Source: DASUPK01 sp963831605 (GTDB lineage: Bacteria > Actinomycetota > Thermoleophilia > Solirubrobacterales > 70-9). From it: a stretch of DNA of 64,000 bases. Each line of letters opens with the position of its first letter. Positions within the stretch are counted from its first letter, which is position 1. Below, in pieces: positions 10,527 to 18,769 of this stretch. The notes under the pieces are model-generated. The model did no database searches. It was given only the letters and a program-made list of their open reading frames with translations, and was not told the DNA's origin. Made by a program: the position numbers and the translations under genes. The stretch lies in contig CAWHQR010000005.1 of assembly GCA_963831605.1 (NCBI GenBank), positions 62,001-126,000 on the forward strand. Reading direction: 5' to 3'.

Positions 10527-10544
10527 AGTATCCCAGGCTAGTCT
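10527..10544. promoter_or_regulatory. Divergent leaderless-type -10 boxes
   Basis: GATACT on the minus strand (10532-10527) lies 8 nt before ATG 10518. TAGTCT on the plus strand (10539-10544) lies 7 nt before GTG 10552. Neither gene has room for a normal ribosome-binding site between the box and the start codon, so both transcripts are probably leaderless. Confidence 0.5.
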
Positions 10545-10551
10545 GGCTCCG

Positions 10552-10890
10552 GTGAGCTGGAAGGTCACGGTTCGGCACGGCTCCAAGGTCGGAAGGGAGA
10601 AGTTCGACTCGCTCGGCGAGGCGATCGATGACGCACGGCGCCGGGTCGAGGAGGTTCGGCGGGACGGCGGCCTGCCCGCGATCAGCGCTTTCCGCGAGCA
10701 CCCTCCCGGCCAGCGCGTCGAGGCGCGAATCGAGATCTCGGGGCCCGGCTTCTTCCGCTCGCGAGAGGGAGGCATCGACGTGATGGGCAACGGCCACGCG
10801 ATCGCCTACACCGGCGCCATCCGCAAGGAGACGATCGAGGCCGACACGCTGGACGAGGCCTTCGCTCGCTTACAGGAGGCGCTCGGTTAG
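10552..10890 (+). CDS. Conserved hypothetical protein, 112 aa
   Basis: Soluble protein of 112 residues, MSWKVTVRHGSKVGREKFDS at the N-terminus, with alternating strands and helices and a closing helix LDEAFARLQEALG. No catalytic motif is recognised. Start GTG 10552 is set by the TAGTCT box just upstream and by the start of compact amphipathic sequence; the open frame extends further upstream but is antisense to other genes there. Confidence 0.62.
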   Translation: MSWKVTVRHGSKVGREKFDSLGEAIDDARRRVEEVRRDGGLPAISAFREHPPGQRVEARIEISGPGFFRSREGGIDVMGNGHAIAYTGAIRKETIEADTLDEAFARLQEALG

Positions 10891-10893
10891 GCT
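10888..10893 (+). promoter_or_regulatory. -10-like TAGGCT element
   Basis: TAGGCT overlaps the stop codon of the preceding gene and lies 8 nt before GTG 10902 of the beta-propeller gene, the spacing seen at other leaderless-type starts here. Confidence 0.35.
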
Positions 10894-10901
10894 GTCGGCA
10901 A

Positions 10902-12387
10902 GTGGGGCAGACGATGCGGAGTGGCGGAGAGGGTATGGCGGTGAAAGCCGGGCGCGGGCGCCGGATGGGCGTCCTCCTGGTCGCAGTGGGTTTGCTCGCC
11001 CTTGCGTCCGCACCCGCGGCGCTCGGGGCGGATCGGCTCTACTGGGGCAACGGCGGTAACACCACGATCTCGTACGCCAACCTGGACGGATCGGGAGGCG
11101 GCCACGACCTGGACCTCTCCGGGTCGGACCCAAACAGCCCCAGGGGTGTGGCGATCGATTCCGCGGCGGGGCGGATCTACTGGGCCAATCAGGGCAACAA
11201 CACGATCTCCTACGCCAACCTCGACGGATCAGGTGGCGGCGGCCAGCTCAACATCACCGGGACGTTGCCGAACAAACCCCACGGCCTGGCGATCGACCCC
11301 GCGGCGGGGAAGATCTACTTCGCCAACGACGACGGCACGATCTCCTACGCCAACCTCGACGGATCAGGTGGCGGCCAGCTCGACATAACCGGGGCTACCC
11401 CGGTCTCCCCCTACGGCGCGGCGATCGACACCGCGGCGGGGAAGATCTACTGGGCCAATCTGGACGCCAACACGATCTCCTACGCCAACCTGGACGGATC
11501 GGGTGGCGGCGGCGAGCTTGATATCTCCGGGTCGCACCCAAACGAGCCCCACGGCTTGGTGCTCGACACCGCCGCGGGGAAGCTCTACTGGGCCAACATC
11601 GGCAACACGATCTCCTACGCCAACCTGGACGGATCGGGTGGCGGCGGCGAGCTCAACCTCGCCGGCGCGACCGAGAGAGGGGCCGTCGGCCTTGGTATCG
11701 ACCCCACGACGGGGAGGATCTACTGGGGCAACCTCGGCGGCGACAACCTCTCCTACGTCAACCTCGACGGATCTGGCGGCGGCGGTTTGTTCAACACCTC
11801 CCCGGTGACCCCGAGTGACCCTCGCTTCGTGGCCCTGCTTCGCGCGCCGAGCGCCACCGGCGCGCCGCAGATCACAGGTGGCTCGAGCCCGAACGCCGTG
11901 CTCAGCTGCTCGCAGGGCGAGTGGGCGCCCGACGCGCTCGGGTCCTTCTTCTACCGCGCGCCGCAGAGCTTCGTATACCAGTGGACTCGCAATGGCGTCC
12001 GAGATCAACGGCGCGACGGAGGCGTCGTACGCCGCTTCTCTCTCAGGCGACTACCGCTGCCGGGTGACGGCGACCAACGCGGCGGGCTCCACCTCCCAGA
12101 CGAGCGACCCGAACATGGTCGCCGCGAGCCCTCCCGACACGATGCTGACCCGGGCGAAGATGAATCCCGCCCGGCACAAGGTGAGGTTCGAGTTCCAGGG
12201 GACTGGCGAGGTCTCGGGCTTCAAATGCACGCTGGAGCGCCCGCAGGGGCCCACCTCCGTCAAACGCTGTGACTCCCCGAGGATCTACAGGCACCTGCAA
12301 CCGGGCCAGTACCTGTTCGAGGTCCACGCCTTCGGCCCAGGCGGTCGCGACCCCACCCCCACCGAGAAGCAGCTCACGATTCAGTAG
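10902..12387 (+). CDS. Secreted YWTD/NHL-type beta-propeller with Ig-like tail (one apparent frameshift)
   Basis: Extracellular protein with a signal peptide (MGVLLVAVGLLALASA..ALGA). It carries six or seven ~43-residue repeats of the form (I/L)YWAN..NTISYANLDGSGGG, like LDL-receptor YWTD or virginiamycin-B-lyase blades, so it forms a propeller of unknown ligand. An Ig-like segment follows (SCSQGEW..YQWTRNGV / EINGATEASY..YRCRVTATNAAG) and then a domain DTMLTRAKMNPARHKVRFEF common in secreted proteins of this group. The frame breaks near 12001: GTCCGAGATC reads in frame as GTC GAG ATC if one C is removed, joining NGV to EINGA. Start could be GTG 10902, ATG 10914 or ATG 10935. Confidence 0.75.
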
Positions 12388-12393
12388 CCCGGC

Positions 12394-12399
12394 TAGTCT
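12394..12399 (+). promoter_or_regulatory. Leaderless-type -10 (TAGTCT)
   Basis: TAGTCT followed by the 8-nt spacer GACCGCCG and then ATG 12408. No Shine-Dalgarno sequence fits between them. Confidence 0.5.
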
Positions 12400-12407
12400 G
12401 ACCGCCG

Positions 12408-12701
12408 ATGGCCGAGAGCTACGAAGCAGGACGTCGCGTCCGGCTGCCGCGCGGAGCCCAGCGACCGATCCAGGTGTTCATCAACGGCACCGAGCAGCGG
12501 GAGGGACCAGACTTCTCGATCCACGACGAGCTGATCGTCTTCTCGCGGCCGCTCGTCAAGGAGAAGGTGAGCCGCAGCCGCTGGATCGCCATGAGTCTTG
12601 GGCTGTTCGGGAGCTACGGCAAGAACGAATCCGTCGATGTCCACTTCCGCCGGGGAGGCAAGACGCAGGTCATCTCCGACGCTGAGATCCTTCCCGACTG
12701 A
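12408..12701 (+). CDS. Hypothetical protein, 97 aa
   Basis: Small soluble protein of 97 residues with beta-rich pattern (RPIQVFINGTEQ, ELIVFSRPL, SVDVHFRRGGKTQVI). No family recognised. A hydrophobic stretch WIAMSLGLFG in the middle is too short for a confident TM helix. Its stop overlaps the ATG of the LLM oxidoreductase by one base, so the two are probably one transcript starting at the TAGTCT box. Confidence 0.65.
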   Translation: MAESYEAGRRVRLPRGAQRPIQVFINGTEQREGPDFSIHDELIVFSRPLVKEKVSRSRWIAMSLGLFGSYGKNESVDVHFRRGGKTQVISDAEILPD

Positions 12702-13639
12702 TGCGCATCTGCCTGATGATCGAGGGTCAGGAGTCCGTCACCTGGGAGGAGTGGCTGGAGCTCGCCAGGGCCTGCGAGGAAAGCCCGATCGACGCCCTCT
12801 TTCGCTCGGACCACTACCAGTCGGTGATGGGGCAGACCCAGCGCAGCTCACTCGATGCCTGGGCGACGATCTGCGGGCTCGCGGCAGTCACCTCCACCCT
12901 CCGCCTCGGCACGCTGGTCTCGCCCGTCACCTTTCGCCATCCGTCCGTGCTCGCCAAGAACGTCGTCACCGCCGACCACATCGCGGGCGGCGGCCGTATC
13001 GAACTCGGCATGGGCTCGGGCTGGCTCGAGGCGGAGCACGAGGCCTACGGCTTTCCCTTCCCTCCCACCGGCGACCGCGTCCGGATGTTCGAGGAGCAGA
13101 TCGAGATCATCAGCCGCCAGTGGGATGAAGAGCCCTTCGACTTCGAGGGCGAGCACTATCGGATCAATGGCGGCAACGCCCAGCCGAAGCCACTCTCGCG
13201 GCCGAACCTGATCGTCGGCGGCACCGCCAAGCCGCGCACGCTCGCGGCGGCGGCCAGTTGGGCCGACGAATACAACCTGGTGATGATGAGCGCCGAGCAG
13301 GCCCGTGAGGCGGTTCCGCTCGTCAGGAAGGCGTGGGAGGACGCCGGGCGCCCGGCACCGGTGATCTCACTGATGACCCACGGGATCATCGGCTCCGATC
13401 GGGTCGACCTGCTGGAACGCGCACACAGGGTCGCCGAGATCCGCGGCGAAGACGCCTCCGACCCTGAGGCCTACATCGGGGGCCTCCGCGAGAACACGCT
13501 CGTCGGCACGGTGGCAGAGATCGGCAAGAAGCTATCTGCGCTCGAGGAGGTGGGGGTCGAACGGCTGATGTTCCAGCACCTGACCCACCACGACCTCGAC
13601 GGCGTCGACCTGATCGCCGAGCTGGCCGAGGCCGCGTAG
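12701..13639 (+). CDS. LLM-class F420-dependent oxidoreductase
   Basis: 312-residue TIM-barrel oxidoreductase of the luciferase-like/F420-dependent class. Typical features are the N-terminal strand MRICLMIEGQ, ITSTLRLGTLVSPVTFRHP-type segment (TSTLRLGTLVSPVTFRHPS), HIAGGGRIELGMGSGW and PNLIVGGTAKPRTL. These enzymes use reduced F420 or FMN; the substrate is unknown. It is translationally coupled to the small upstream gene. Confidence 0.9.
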   Translation: MRICLMIEGQESVTWEEWLELARACEESPIDALFRSDHYQSVMGQTQRSSLDAWATICGLAAVTSTLRLGTLVSPVTFRHPSVLAKNVVTADHIAGGGRIELGMGSGWLEAEHEAYGFPFPPTGDRVRMFEEQIEIISRQWDEEPFDFEGEHYRINGGNAQPKPLSRPNLIVGGTAKPRTLAAAASWADEYNLVMMSAEQAREAVPLVRKAWEDAGRPAPVISLMTHGIIGSDRVDLLERAHRVAEIRGEDASDPEAYIGGLRENTLVGTVAEIGKKLSALEEVGVERLMFQHLTHHDLDGVDLIAELAEAA

Positions 13640-13644
13640 AGCAG

Positions 13645-14532
13645 CTAGCGGTTCTTCTTCGACGGAACGTTCTTCTTCAGCGGAACCGTCAGGGACTGGG
13701 ATCGAGCGGAACCGCCGACCGGCGTGTAGGTGAAGGTCGGGACGACGTTGACCTTGCCCTTCACGTTCAGCTTCCTCCGCTTCCTGCCCATGGGGACGAT
13801 CCGAAGTTGGCCGCCACCGGCTGCAAAGAAGGAGGTGCTCCGGCTCTTGACTCCTCTGCCCGAGATCGTCATTGCCCCGGGATTGGGCACGCGCACATCG
13901 ATGCTTGCGGTGCCCAGATTCCGGTATCGAGTCAGAACGCCGAAGCTGAATGTGTTGGTCGGTTCGGCAGTGGCCGAGACGTTCAGCCGGTGATTCGAAA
14001 CCATTGAGGCGATCGGGCCCGATGCACCGTCCGACAGGTTCCCGCTGCCGAAGAAGATGTTGTCTCCCGCCGGGGCCGCGAAATCGCAGGCAGTGCTGGT
14101 CGGTGGGTCGACCGAGTTGTCGTTCATCCCGAGGAGATCGCCGGCCTTCGCCACGATGCTCGCGGGAAAGGTGTTGAGCACTCCGCTGGTGAGGGCGTGT
14201 GGCCCGTCGTGGCCGACGACCTTGTAGGTGGTCCCGGAGACCTTTCGAAACACCTTCATGGTCCAGTTTTGCTTGGCCGTGGTCGAGGCAAAGGTGCTCC
14301 AAGACGTAATCGTCCATGACGCGACGCCAGGGGTTGCCGGCACCACGTATGAGTTGCCCGAGACCTCGGTCGGCTGCACCCAGTCATCGACGACGTTGCT
14401 GCAACTGCTGGGCGGGGTGCTCGGGGGAACCTGGCCGATCGTCACGGCTGCCCCAGCGGGGGAGGCAAATACGGTGAGCGCCAGCAACAGCGCGATCCCG
14501 CAACCTGACGCGTGGACAACGGGACGTCTCAT
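13645..14532 (-). CDS. Secreted hypothetical protein
   Basis: 295 residues from ATG 14532 with a clear signal peptide (GIALLLALTVFASPAGA). The mature part is beta-rich and Ser/Thr/Gly-rich, with segments SWTITSWSTFAS, LNTFPASIVAKAGDLLGMND and CDFAAPAGDNIFFGSG, resembling extracellular carbohydrate- or surface-associated domains. The C-terminus is very basic (LKKNVPSKKNR). No enzyme motif found. The stop is 5 bp from the convergent LLM gene. Confidence 0.72.
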   Translation of the reverse strand: MRRPVVHASGCGIALLLALTVFASPAGAAVTIGQVPPSTPPSSCSNVVDDWVQPTEVSGNSYVVPATPGVASWTITSWSTFASTTAKQNWTMKVFRKVSGTTYKVVGHDGPHALTSGVLNTFPASIVAKAGDLLGMNDNSVDPPTSTACDFAAPAGDNIFFGSGNLSDGASGPIASMVSNHRLNVSATAEPTNTFSFGVLTRYRNLGTASIDVRVPNPGAMTISGRGVKSRSTSFFAAGGGQLRIVPMGRKRRKLNVKGKVNVVPTFTYTPVGGSARSQSLTVPLKKNVPSKKNR

Positions 14533-14545
14533 CGTCTTGATTCTC

Positions 14546-15565
14546 CTATACGGCGGCGGGCTCGCCGGCGCCCATGCCGGAGAGGTCGGCGACCCGCTCG
14601 CGGTGGTCGCGCGGTGTCCCGAGCATGCGCCCGGCAACACGGCCGCGCTTGAGCCAGAACTGCAGGTCGTGCTCCCAGGTGAAGCCGATGCCGCCGAAGA
14701 CCTGGAGAGCGGACGCCGGCACCTCCCAGCCGGCGTCGGCGGAGCGCGCGCCGGCCATCGCGGCGGCCAGCGGCAGCGACTCGGGCTCGGCGTCGGCAGT
14801 CCAGGAGGCGAAGTAGGTGAGCGAGCGGGACTCCTCGGTGGCGAGGAGCATCGCTGCACAGCGGTGGCCCACTCCCTGGTACGCGCCGATCGGCCGGCCG
14901 AACTGCTGGCGCTCGCGCGCGTATTCGACAGCCATCTCCATCGTCCGCTGGGCGATACCGGTGAGTTCCGCGGCGATCGCGACCGCGAGCCAGTCCCGGC
15001 CCCCGTCCACGTCGCCGGGCAGCCGCTCGCCGGCGGCGCCTGAGACCAGTCCGTAGGAGCGGGTCGCGTCAATGGCCTCGAAGGGCTCAAAGTCAACCTC
15101 GGAGGACGGCGCCAGCAGAGCGCCTTCGCCGTCGAAGGTGACGACGACATCGGCCGTGGGGAGGTCGCAGAAAAGTGTGCTTTGACCGTCGGCGTAGCCT
15201 CCGAAGGATCCGGTCGCCTCGCCGGAGGCGAGCTTGGGAAGCCACTCGGCCCGCTGCTCATCGGAGCCGGCCGCCGAGATGACGAGCGCCGCTCCGGCGG
15301 TGCCCAGCAGCGGGCTGGGTGCGCAGGCGTACCCGGACTCCTCGAGCAGGATGGCGAGCTCGACCATCCCGAGTCCCTGGCCACCGTCGTCCTCGGAGAT
15401 CGCGATCCCGGGCCAGCCGAGCTCGGAGATCTCCTTCCAGAGGCCGTCGTCGTAGGTGCGAGCCTCCGCCAGCTCCCTGACTTTCAAGGGAGAAAAACGG
15501 GAGGCCAGGAACTCGTGCGCGGTTCGCTTGATCTCCTGCTGTTCGTCGTTCAGGTCGAAGTTCAT
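14546..15565 (-). CDS. Acyl-CoA dehydrogenase family protein (small subunit type)
   Basis: 339-residue FAD-dependent acyl-CoA dehydrogenase-like protein (MNFDLNDEQQEIKRTAHEFL at the start, ELGWPGIAISEDDGGQGLGM, RQQFGRPIGAYQGVGHRCA, and QVFGGIGFTWEHDLQFWLKR near the end). Its length and partner gene match the paired FadE subunits that form alpha2beta2 dehydrogenases in actinobacterial sterol or branched-chain catabolism. Start ATG 15565 is 2 bp after the stop of the partner gene. Which of the two carries the catalytic base cannot be settled by eye. Confidence 0.88.
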   Translation of the reverse strand: MNFDLNDEQQEIKRTAHEFLASRFSPLKVRELAEARTYDDGLWKEISELGWPGIAISEDDGGQGLGMVELAILLEESGYACAPSPLLGTAGAALVISAAGSDEQRAEWLPKLASGEATGSFGGYADGQSTLFCDLPTADVVVTFDGEGALLAPSSEVDFEPFEAIDATRSYGLVSGAAGERLPGDVDGGRDWLAVAIAAELTGIAQRTMEMAVEYARERQQFGRPIGAYQGVGHRCAAMLLATEESRSLTYFASWTADAEPESLPLAAAMAGARSADAGWEVPASALQVFGGIGFTWEHDLQFWLKRGRVAGRMLGTPRDHRERVADLSGMGAGEPAAV

Positions 15566-15567
15566 GG

Positions 15568-16707
15568 CTACCTCAGCCGCGGCAGGCCGAGCACGCGCTC
15601 GGCGATGATGTTCTTCAGCACCTCGGTGGTGCCGCCCTCGATTGAGTTCGCGCGGGAGCGCAGGAAGCGGTAGCTCCACTCGGTGTTGACACGCATCCCC
15701 TCGGGCCCGAGCACCTCGTTGCCGAGCTCGGTGAGCGCCTGGTTGTAGTCCGCCCACTGCCATTTCGAGAGTGAGCCCTCGGGACCCGGGATTCCCGTCT
15801 TCATCGTGGCGGTCAGTGAGCGCAGGGCGCCCAGACGCATCGCCTCGATCCCGATCTGCAGGTCGGCGATCCGCTGGCGGATCACCGGGTCCTCATCGAG
15901 TCCGCGCTCGCGGATCACGGCGAGCAGGTCCTCCATCGTGCGCTTCAGGCCGATGACCGCAGCGGCCCCGAGGCCGGCGCGCTCGAACATCAGCGTGGTG
16001 ATCGCGACTCCCCAGCCGCCCCCGGCCTGGCCGATGATGTTCTCGTCGGGAACCTCGGCCTCCTCGAGGAAGATCTCGTTGAACTCGGCCTCGCCGGTGA
16101 TCTGGCGGAGGGGCCGCACATCGACGTTGGGCTGGTCCATGTCGAGGATGAAGTAGGTGATCCCCTTGTGCTTGGGGGCGTCCTGGTCGGTGCGAGCGAG
16201 GAGCATGCAGTACTTGGCCTCGTGCGCGTATGTGGTCCAGACCTTCTGCCCGGTCACCTTCCAGCTTCCATTCGTCTTCACGGCGCGGGTCTTGAGCGAG
16301 GCGAGATCTGAACCCGACTCGGGCTCGGAGAAGCCCTGGCACCAGATCTCATCGCCGGAGAGAATCGGGTCGAGGAAGCGCTCCTTCTGATCCTCTGTCC
16401 CGTGGGCGATCACCACCGGGCCACCCATCACCAGGCCGAGCACGTTCGCCGGGGCCGGAACGCGCTGCCGCGCCAGCTCTTCATTGAAGATCGACTGCTC
16501 GATCAGGGTCGCGCCCTTGCCGCCGTACTCCTCAGGCCAGGAGAGGCCCGCCCAGCCGGCCTCGTGCATCTTCTTCTGCCAGGCACGGCGGAACTCGAAC
16601 TCGGCCTGATCGTCGCCCTCGGGTGAGGGGCCGGGATGATTCTCCTCCAGCCAGCTCCGCACCTCGTCCCGGAAGGCGGCCTCCGAGTCGGTCAGCGTCA
16701 GGTCCAC
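15568..16707 (-). CDS. Acyl-CoA dehydrogenase family protein (large subunit type)
   Basis: 379 residues from GTG 16707 (VDLTLTDSEAAFRDEVRSWL). It has the FAD/substrate motif WCQGFSEPESGSDLASLKT, GQKVWTTYAHEAKYC, and the C-terminal SIEGGTTEVLKNIIAERVLGLPR typical of the family. It alpha,beta-desaturates an acyl-CoA and passes electrons to ETF. It is first gene of the pair and sits behind a 12-bp palindrome and a TAGTGT box, so it is probably repressed by a TetR-type regulator not encoded in this window. Confidence 0.9.
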   Translation of the reverse strand: MDLTLTDSEAAFRDEVRSWLEENHPGPSPEGDDQAEFEFRRAWQKKMHEAGWAGLSWPEEYGGKGATLIEQSIFNEELARQRVPAPANVLGLVMGGPVVIAHGTEDQKERFLDPILSGDEIWCQGFSEPESGSDLASLKTRAVKTNGSWKVTGQKVWTTYAHEAKYCMLLARTDQDAPKHKGITYFILDMDQPNVDVRPLRQITGEAEFNEIFLEEAEVPDENIIGQAGGGWGVAITTLMFERAGLGAAAVIGLKRTMEDLLAVIRERGLDEDPVIRQRIADLQIGIEAMRLGALRSLTATMKTGIPGPEGSLSKWQWADYNQALTELGNEVLGPEGMRVNTEWSYRFLRSRANSIEGGTTEVLKNIIAERVLGLPRLR

Positions 16708-16714
16708 GGGCGGG

Positions 16715-16743
16715 ACACTACCGAACTGGCCGACTGGCCAGTC
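16715..16743 (-). promoter_or_regulatory. Promoter and palindromic operator of the acyl-CoA dehydrogenase pair
   Basis: A perfect 12-bp palindrome GACTGGCCAGTC at 16732-16743, preceded by a half repeat ACTGGCC, lies just upstream of TAGTGT (minus strand 16720-16715), which is 7 nt before GTG 16707. The geometry places the palindrome in the -35 to -10 region of a leaderless promoter, as expected for a TetR-type operator. Confidence 0.5.
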
Positions 16744-16809
16744 AGTCCGAATGTCCAGGCGAATCCAGCCCCTCTCAGGCGCCGCCGGCAGGGTGCCGAT
16801 CCTCACGAC

Positions 16810-17070
16810 ATGTCGATCCGTCGTCTCTGCCTGCTCTTCGTCGTGCTCGTCGTCGTGCTCGTGGTCCCGGTCTCCTCGGGCTCGGCCGCGGGCCTTCAGA
16901 ACTGCGGCGGCGGAGTCCGTGCCGCGAAGGTGGCCTGCTCGAAGGCGAAGCGCATCGCGACCGAGTACACGAAGACCCACGCTCACTCGTTGCAGGGGTA
17001 CACGTGCTCCGAGGGCGGCCGCCACGGCCGCTGCATCCTCGACCGCAAGGTCGTGACCTTCCCGCTCTAG
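16810..17070 (+). CDS. Small secreted Cys-containing protein
   Basis: 86 residues from ATG 16810 with a signal peptide (LCLLFVVLVVVLVVPVSSGSAAG) and a mature domain of ~55 residues containing four Cys (NCGGG, ACSKA, YTCSEGG, GRCIL). The segment CSKAKRIATEY resembles the CTKGEKVITAY and CGQAEKVVVAY segments of the secreted paralogues at 49410 and 49882, so it may be a minimal member of that family. Function unknown. Its stop overlaps the convergent gene stop (CTAG). Confidence 0.68.
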   Translation: MSIRRLCLLFVVLVVVLVVPVSSGSAAGLQNCGGGVRAAKVACSKAKRIATEYTKTHAHSLQGYTCSEGGRHGRCILDRKVVTFPL

Positions 17071-18017
17071 TGGTAGATCGCGAGCAGGATGCCGACGCTC
17101 GCCACCCACGTGACCGCCGCGCCGATCATCCCGTAGTCCTCGAGCAGGATCTCGTCGGTCGACCGCGTGTCCTTGCGGTCGTAGATCAAATACAGGTAGC
17201 GGAAGATCCCGTAGATCACGGGCGGCAGGGTGCCCAGCATCTTCGAGCCGATCAGCGGGGAGTTGACCGCATAGATCGCGTAGCTCATCACCGTCGAGGC
17301 GGTGACCATCGCAACCATCTGATCGAGGAAGGGGATCGAGTAGTGCTCGAGCACCGGCCTGGACGAGGTCCCGGAGTGGAGTTCCGAGGTCGCCTCCTGG
17401 CGGCGCTTCGTGAAGCCGAGGAAGAGGGCGACCATCCCCGTACAGAGCAGCAGGAAAGCGGAGGCGTCAGCCCCGACGGCGACCGCTCCCGCAAGGACCC
17501 GCAGGACGAAGAGCCCGGCGATCGTCATCACGTCGAGGATCACCTCGTGCTTCAGCACGTACGAGTAGAGCGTGGTCCCCACTCCGTAGGCGAGAACCAG
17601 TCCGCCGACCTCGAGCCCTTCCAGCGCCGTCGAGCCCGCGAGCGCGATGACGGCGAGCACCACGGCGAGGGTGATCGCCGTCGGGATGCTGAGCTCGCCG
17701 GCGGCGATGGGGCGAAACCGCTTCGTCGGGTGCTGCCGGTCCTCGGCGACGTCGTGAGCGTCGTTGACCAGGTAGCCGGCAGAGGCGACCATGCAGAAGG
17801 CGGCGAAGGTGACGCTCGCGTCCACGACGGCGCCGAAGTCCCGGAACTTCGCCGAGAAGAGCAGGCCCGCGAAAACGAGGGTGTTCTTGACCCACTCCTG
17901 CGGGCGCAGGGCCTTGATCACCGCGCGAACGGGCCCGCGGCGGGGCCTCGGGGACTCGCCGCCGGCGGCGATCGGCTCCACCTGCGGCTCGGTCCGCTCT
18001 TGGAGAGCGTCAGCCAT
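17067..18017 (-). CDS. Decaprenyl-phosphate phosphoribosyltransferase-like UbiA protein
   Basis: 316-residue multi-TM UbiA-superfamily enzyme. The start LRPQEWVKNTLVFAGLLFS and the first Asp motif ND-AHDVAEDRQHPTKRFRPIAAG match decaprenyl-phosphate 5-phosphoribosyltransferases, which make the arabinofuranose donor precursor in mycobacteria. The second motif region YSYVLKHEVILDVMTIAG is also present. The role outside mycobacteria is probably synthesis of a polyprenyl-linked pentose for cell-wall glycan. The acceptor lipid is inferred from family. Confidence 0.85.
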   Translation of the reverse strand: MADALQERTEPQVEPIAAGGESPRPRRGPVRAVIKALRPQEWVKNTLVFAGLLFSAKFRDFGAVVDASVTFAAFCMVASAGYLVNDAHDVAEDRQHPTKRFRPIAAGELSIPTAITLAVVLAVIALAGSTALEGLEVGGLVLAYGVGTTLYSYVLKHEVILDVMTIAGLFVLRVLAGAVAVGADASAFLLLCTGMVALFLGFTKRRQEATSELHSGTSSRPVLEHYSIPFLDQMVAMVTASTVMSYAIYAVNSPLIGSKMLGTLPPVIYGIFRYLYLIYDRKDTRSTDEILLEDYGMIGAAVTWVASVGILLAIYH

Positions 18018-18049
18018 GAGGGCGCAGGGTAGTGGTCACGACACCGCAT

Positions 18050-18115
18050 TCGCCATCAGATCGCGTCCGCAAGCACCCGCCCATCAACCCTCGCCACGGC
18101 TTCGCCCCTCTCCCG
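18050..18115 (-). repeat. Possible degenerate third copy of the 3'-end repeat
   Basis: By eye, this segment keeps TTCGCCATCAG, CCGCCC and GGCTTCGCCC in the same order and spacing as the repeat at 49321-49380, with many substitutions between. It lies about 170 nt downstream of the damaged NTF2-like gene read on the minus strand. Confidence 0.3.
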
Positions 18116-18170
18116 AGAATCAGCCGTCCAGTGACATCGGAAGCGGAGTTAGGCACCGACATCGACGGAA

Positions 18171-18209
18171 TTGGCGACTTACTGTCGCTATGAGCCAGTA
18201 AGTCGCCAA
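18171..18209. repeat. Perfect 14-bp inverted repeat (hairpin)
   Basis: TTGGCGACTTACTG at 18171-18184 and its exact complement at 18196-18209, separated by 11 nt. It sits between the end of the damaged NTF2-like gene and the start of the UbiA-type gene, both on the minus strand. It may act as a terminator, though no T-run follows on either side, or it may be the ends of a tiny mobile element. Confidence 0.65.
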
Positions 18210-18253
18210 ATCACCAAGTTGAGCGGCGGACGGCGTACCCGCAATCGCCAAAA

Positions 18254-18280
18254 GCGTCGCTTCTCGTCCAAAGCAGCGGT
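18254..18280. repeat. Short palindromic repeat unit
   Basis: Contains GCTTCTCGTCCAAAGCAGC (18259-18277), repeated exactly at 18741-18759 on the other side of the damaged NTF2-like gene. The right half AAAGCAGCGG recurs, complemented, in the unit at 19655-19680. Confidence 0.5.
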
Positions 18281-18286
18281 TTCCAA

Positions 18287-18686
18287 CTACTCCGACAAGC
18301 CGGCGGCTTCCAAGGCTTCCTTCCGTTCCCGATACAACCGAAGTCTCGTGATTTTCTGATCGGACACCGCGACGAGCCAAGCCGAGCGAAAATCGACCTC
18401 GATCCCACTGGCCCTCCCTCTACCAAGCGAGCGGACAAAGACCACCACGAGGCTGCCGGAATCGAAGACGTCCTCGATCTCCACCTCAAAGCGATCCCAG
18501 GCCTCCGCGATATCACGGCGAAACCGCATCAGGCCGTCGATCCCGGTGTAGATATCTGGGTTCAGGATGCGGCCGGACGCATCGAGCTCAGCGTCAGGCG
18601 AGAAAAGCTGCAAGGCCGTCTTTTCATCTTGTCGGTTCCAGGCGTCTGAATGCCCTCCGCACAAGCTCGACGTTCTCCTCCGACAT
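18287..18686 (-). pseudogene. NTF2-like gene with +1 frameshift near codon 14
   Basis: Translation from ATG 18686 gives MSEENVELVRRAF and then runs out of frame. The next frame continues DAWNRQDEKTALQLFSPDAELDASG and ends LYRERKEALEAAGLSE, as in intact NTF2-like relatives. Removing one base near 18647 restores a ~132-residue protein. CATACT lies 9 nt before the ATG, the same leader as the relatives at 10518 and 30360. Short direct repeats flank it. It could be a pseudogene or a sequencing error. Confidence 0.75.
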
Positions 18687-18710
18687 CCCTCGCGCAGTAT
18701 GTCGCGGGCG

Positions 18711-18760
18711 ACCGCTGCCTTCCATGCAAAGCGGATAGCTGCTTCTCGTCCAAAGCAGCT
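18711..18760. repeat. Two adjacent short palindromic repeat units
   Basis: The unit ACCGCTGCCTTCCATGCAAA starts at 18711 and is nearly repeated at 19654. It is followed by a perfect hairpin AGCTGCTT-N8-AAGCAGCT at 18737-18760. They lie between the SDR stop and the NTF2-like leader. Confidence 0.5.
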
Positions 18761-18769
18761 ATGCCGGCT

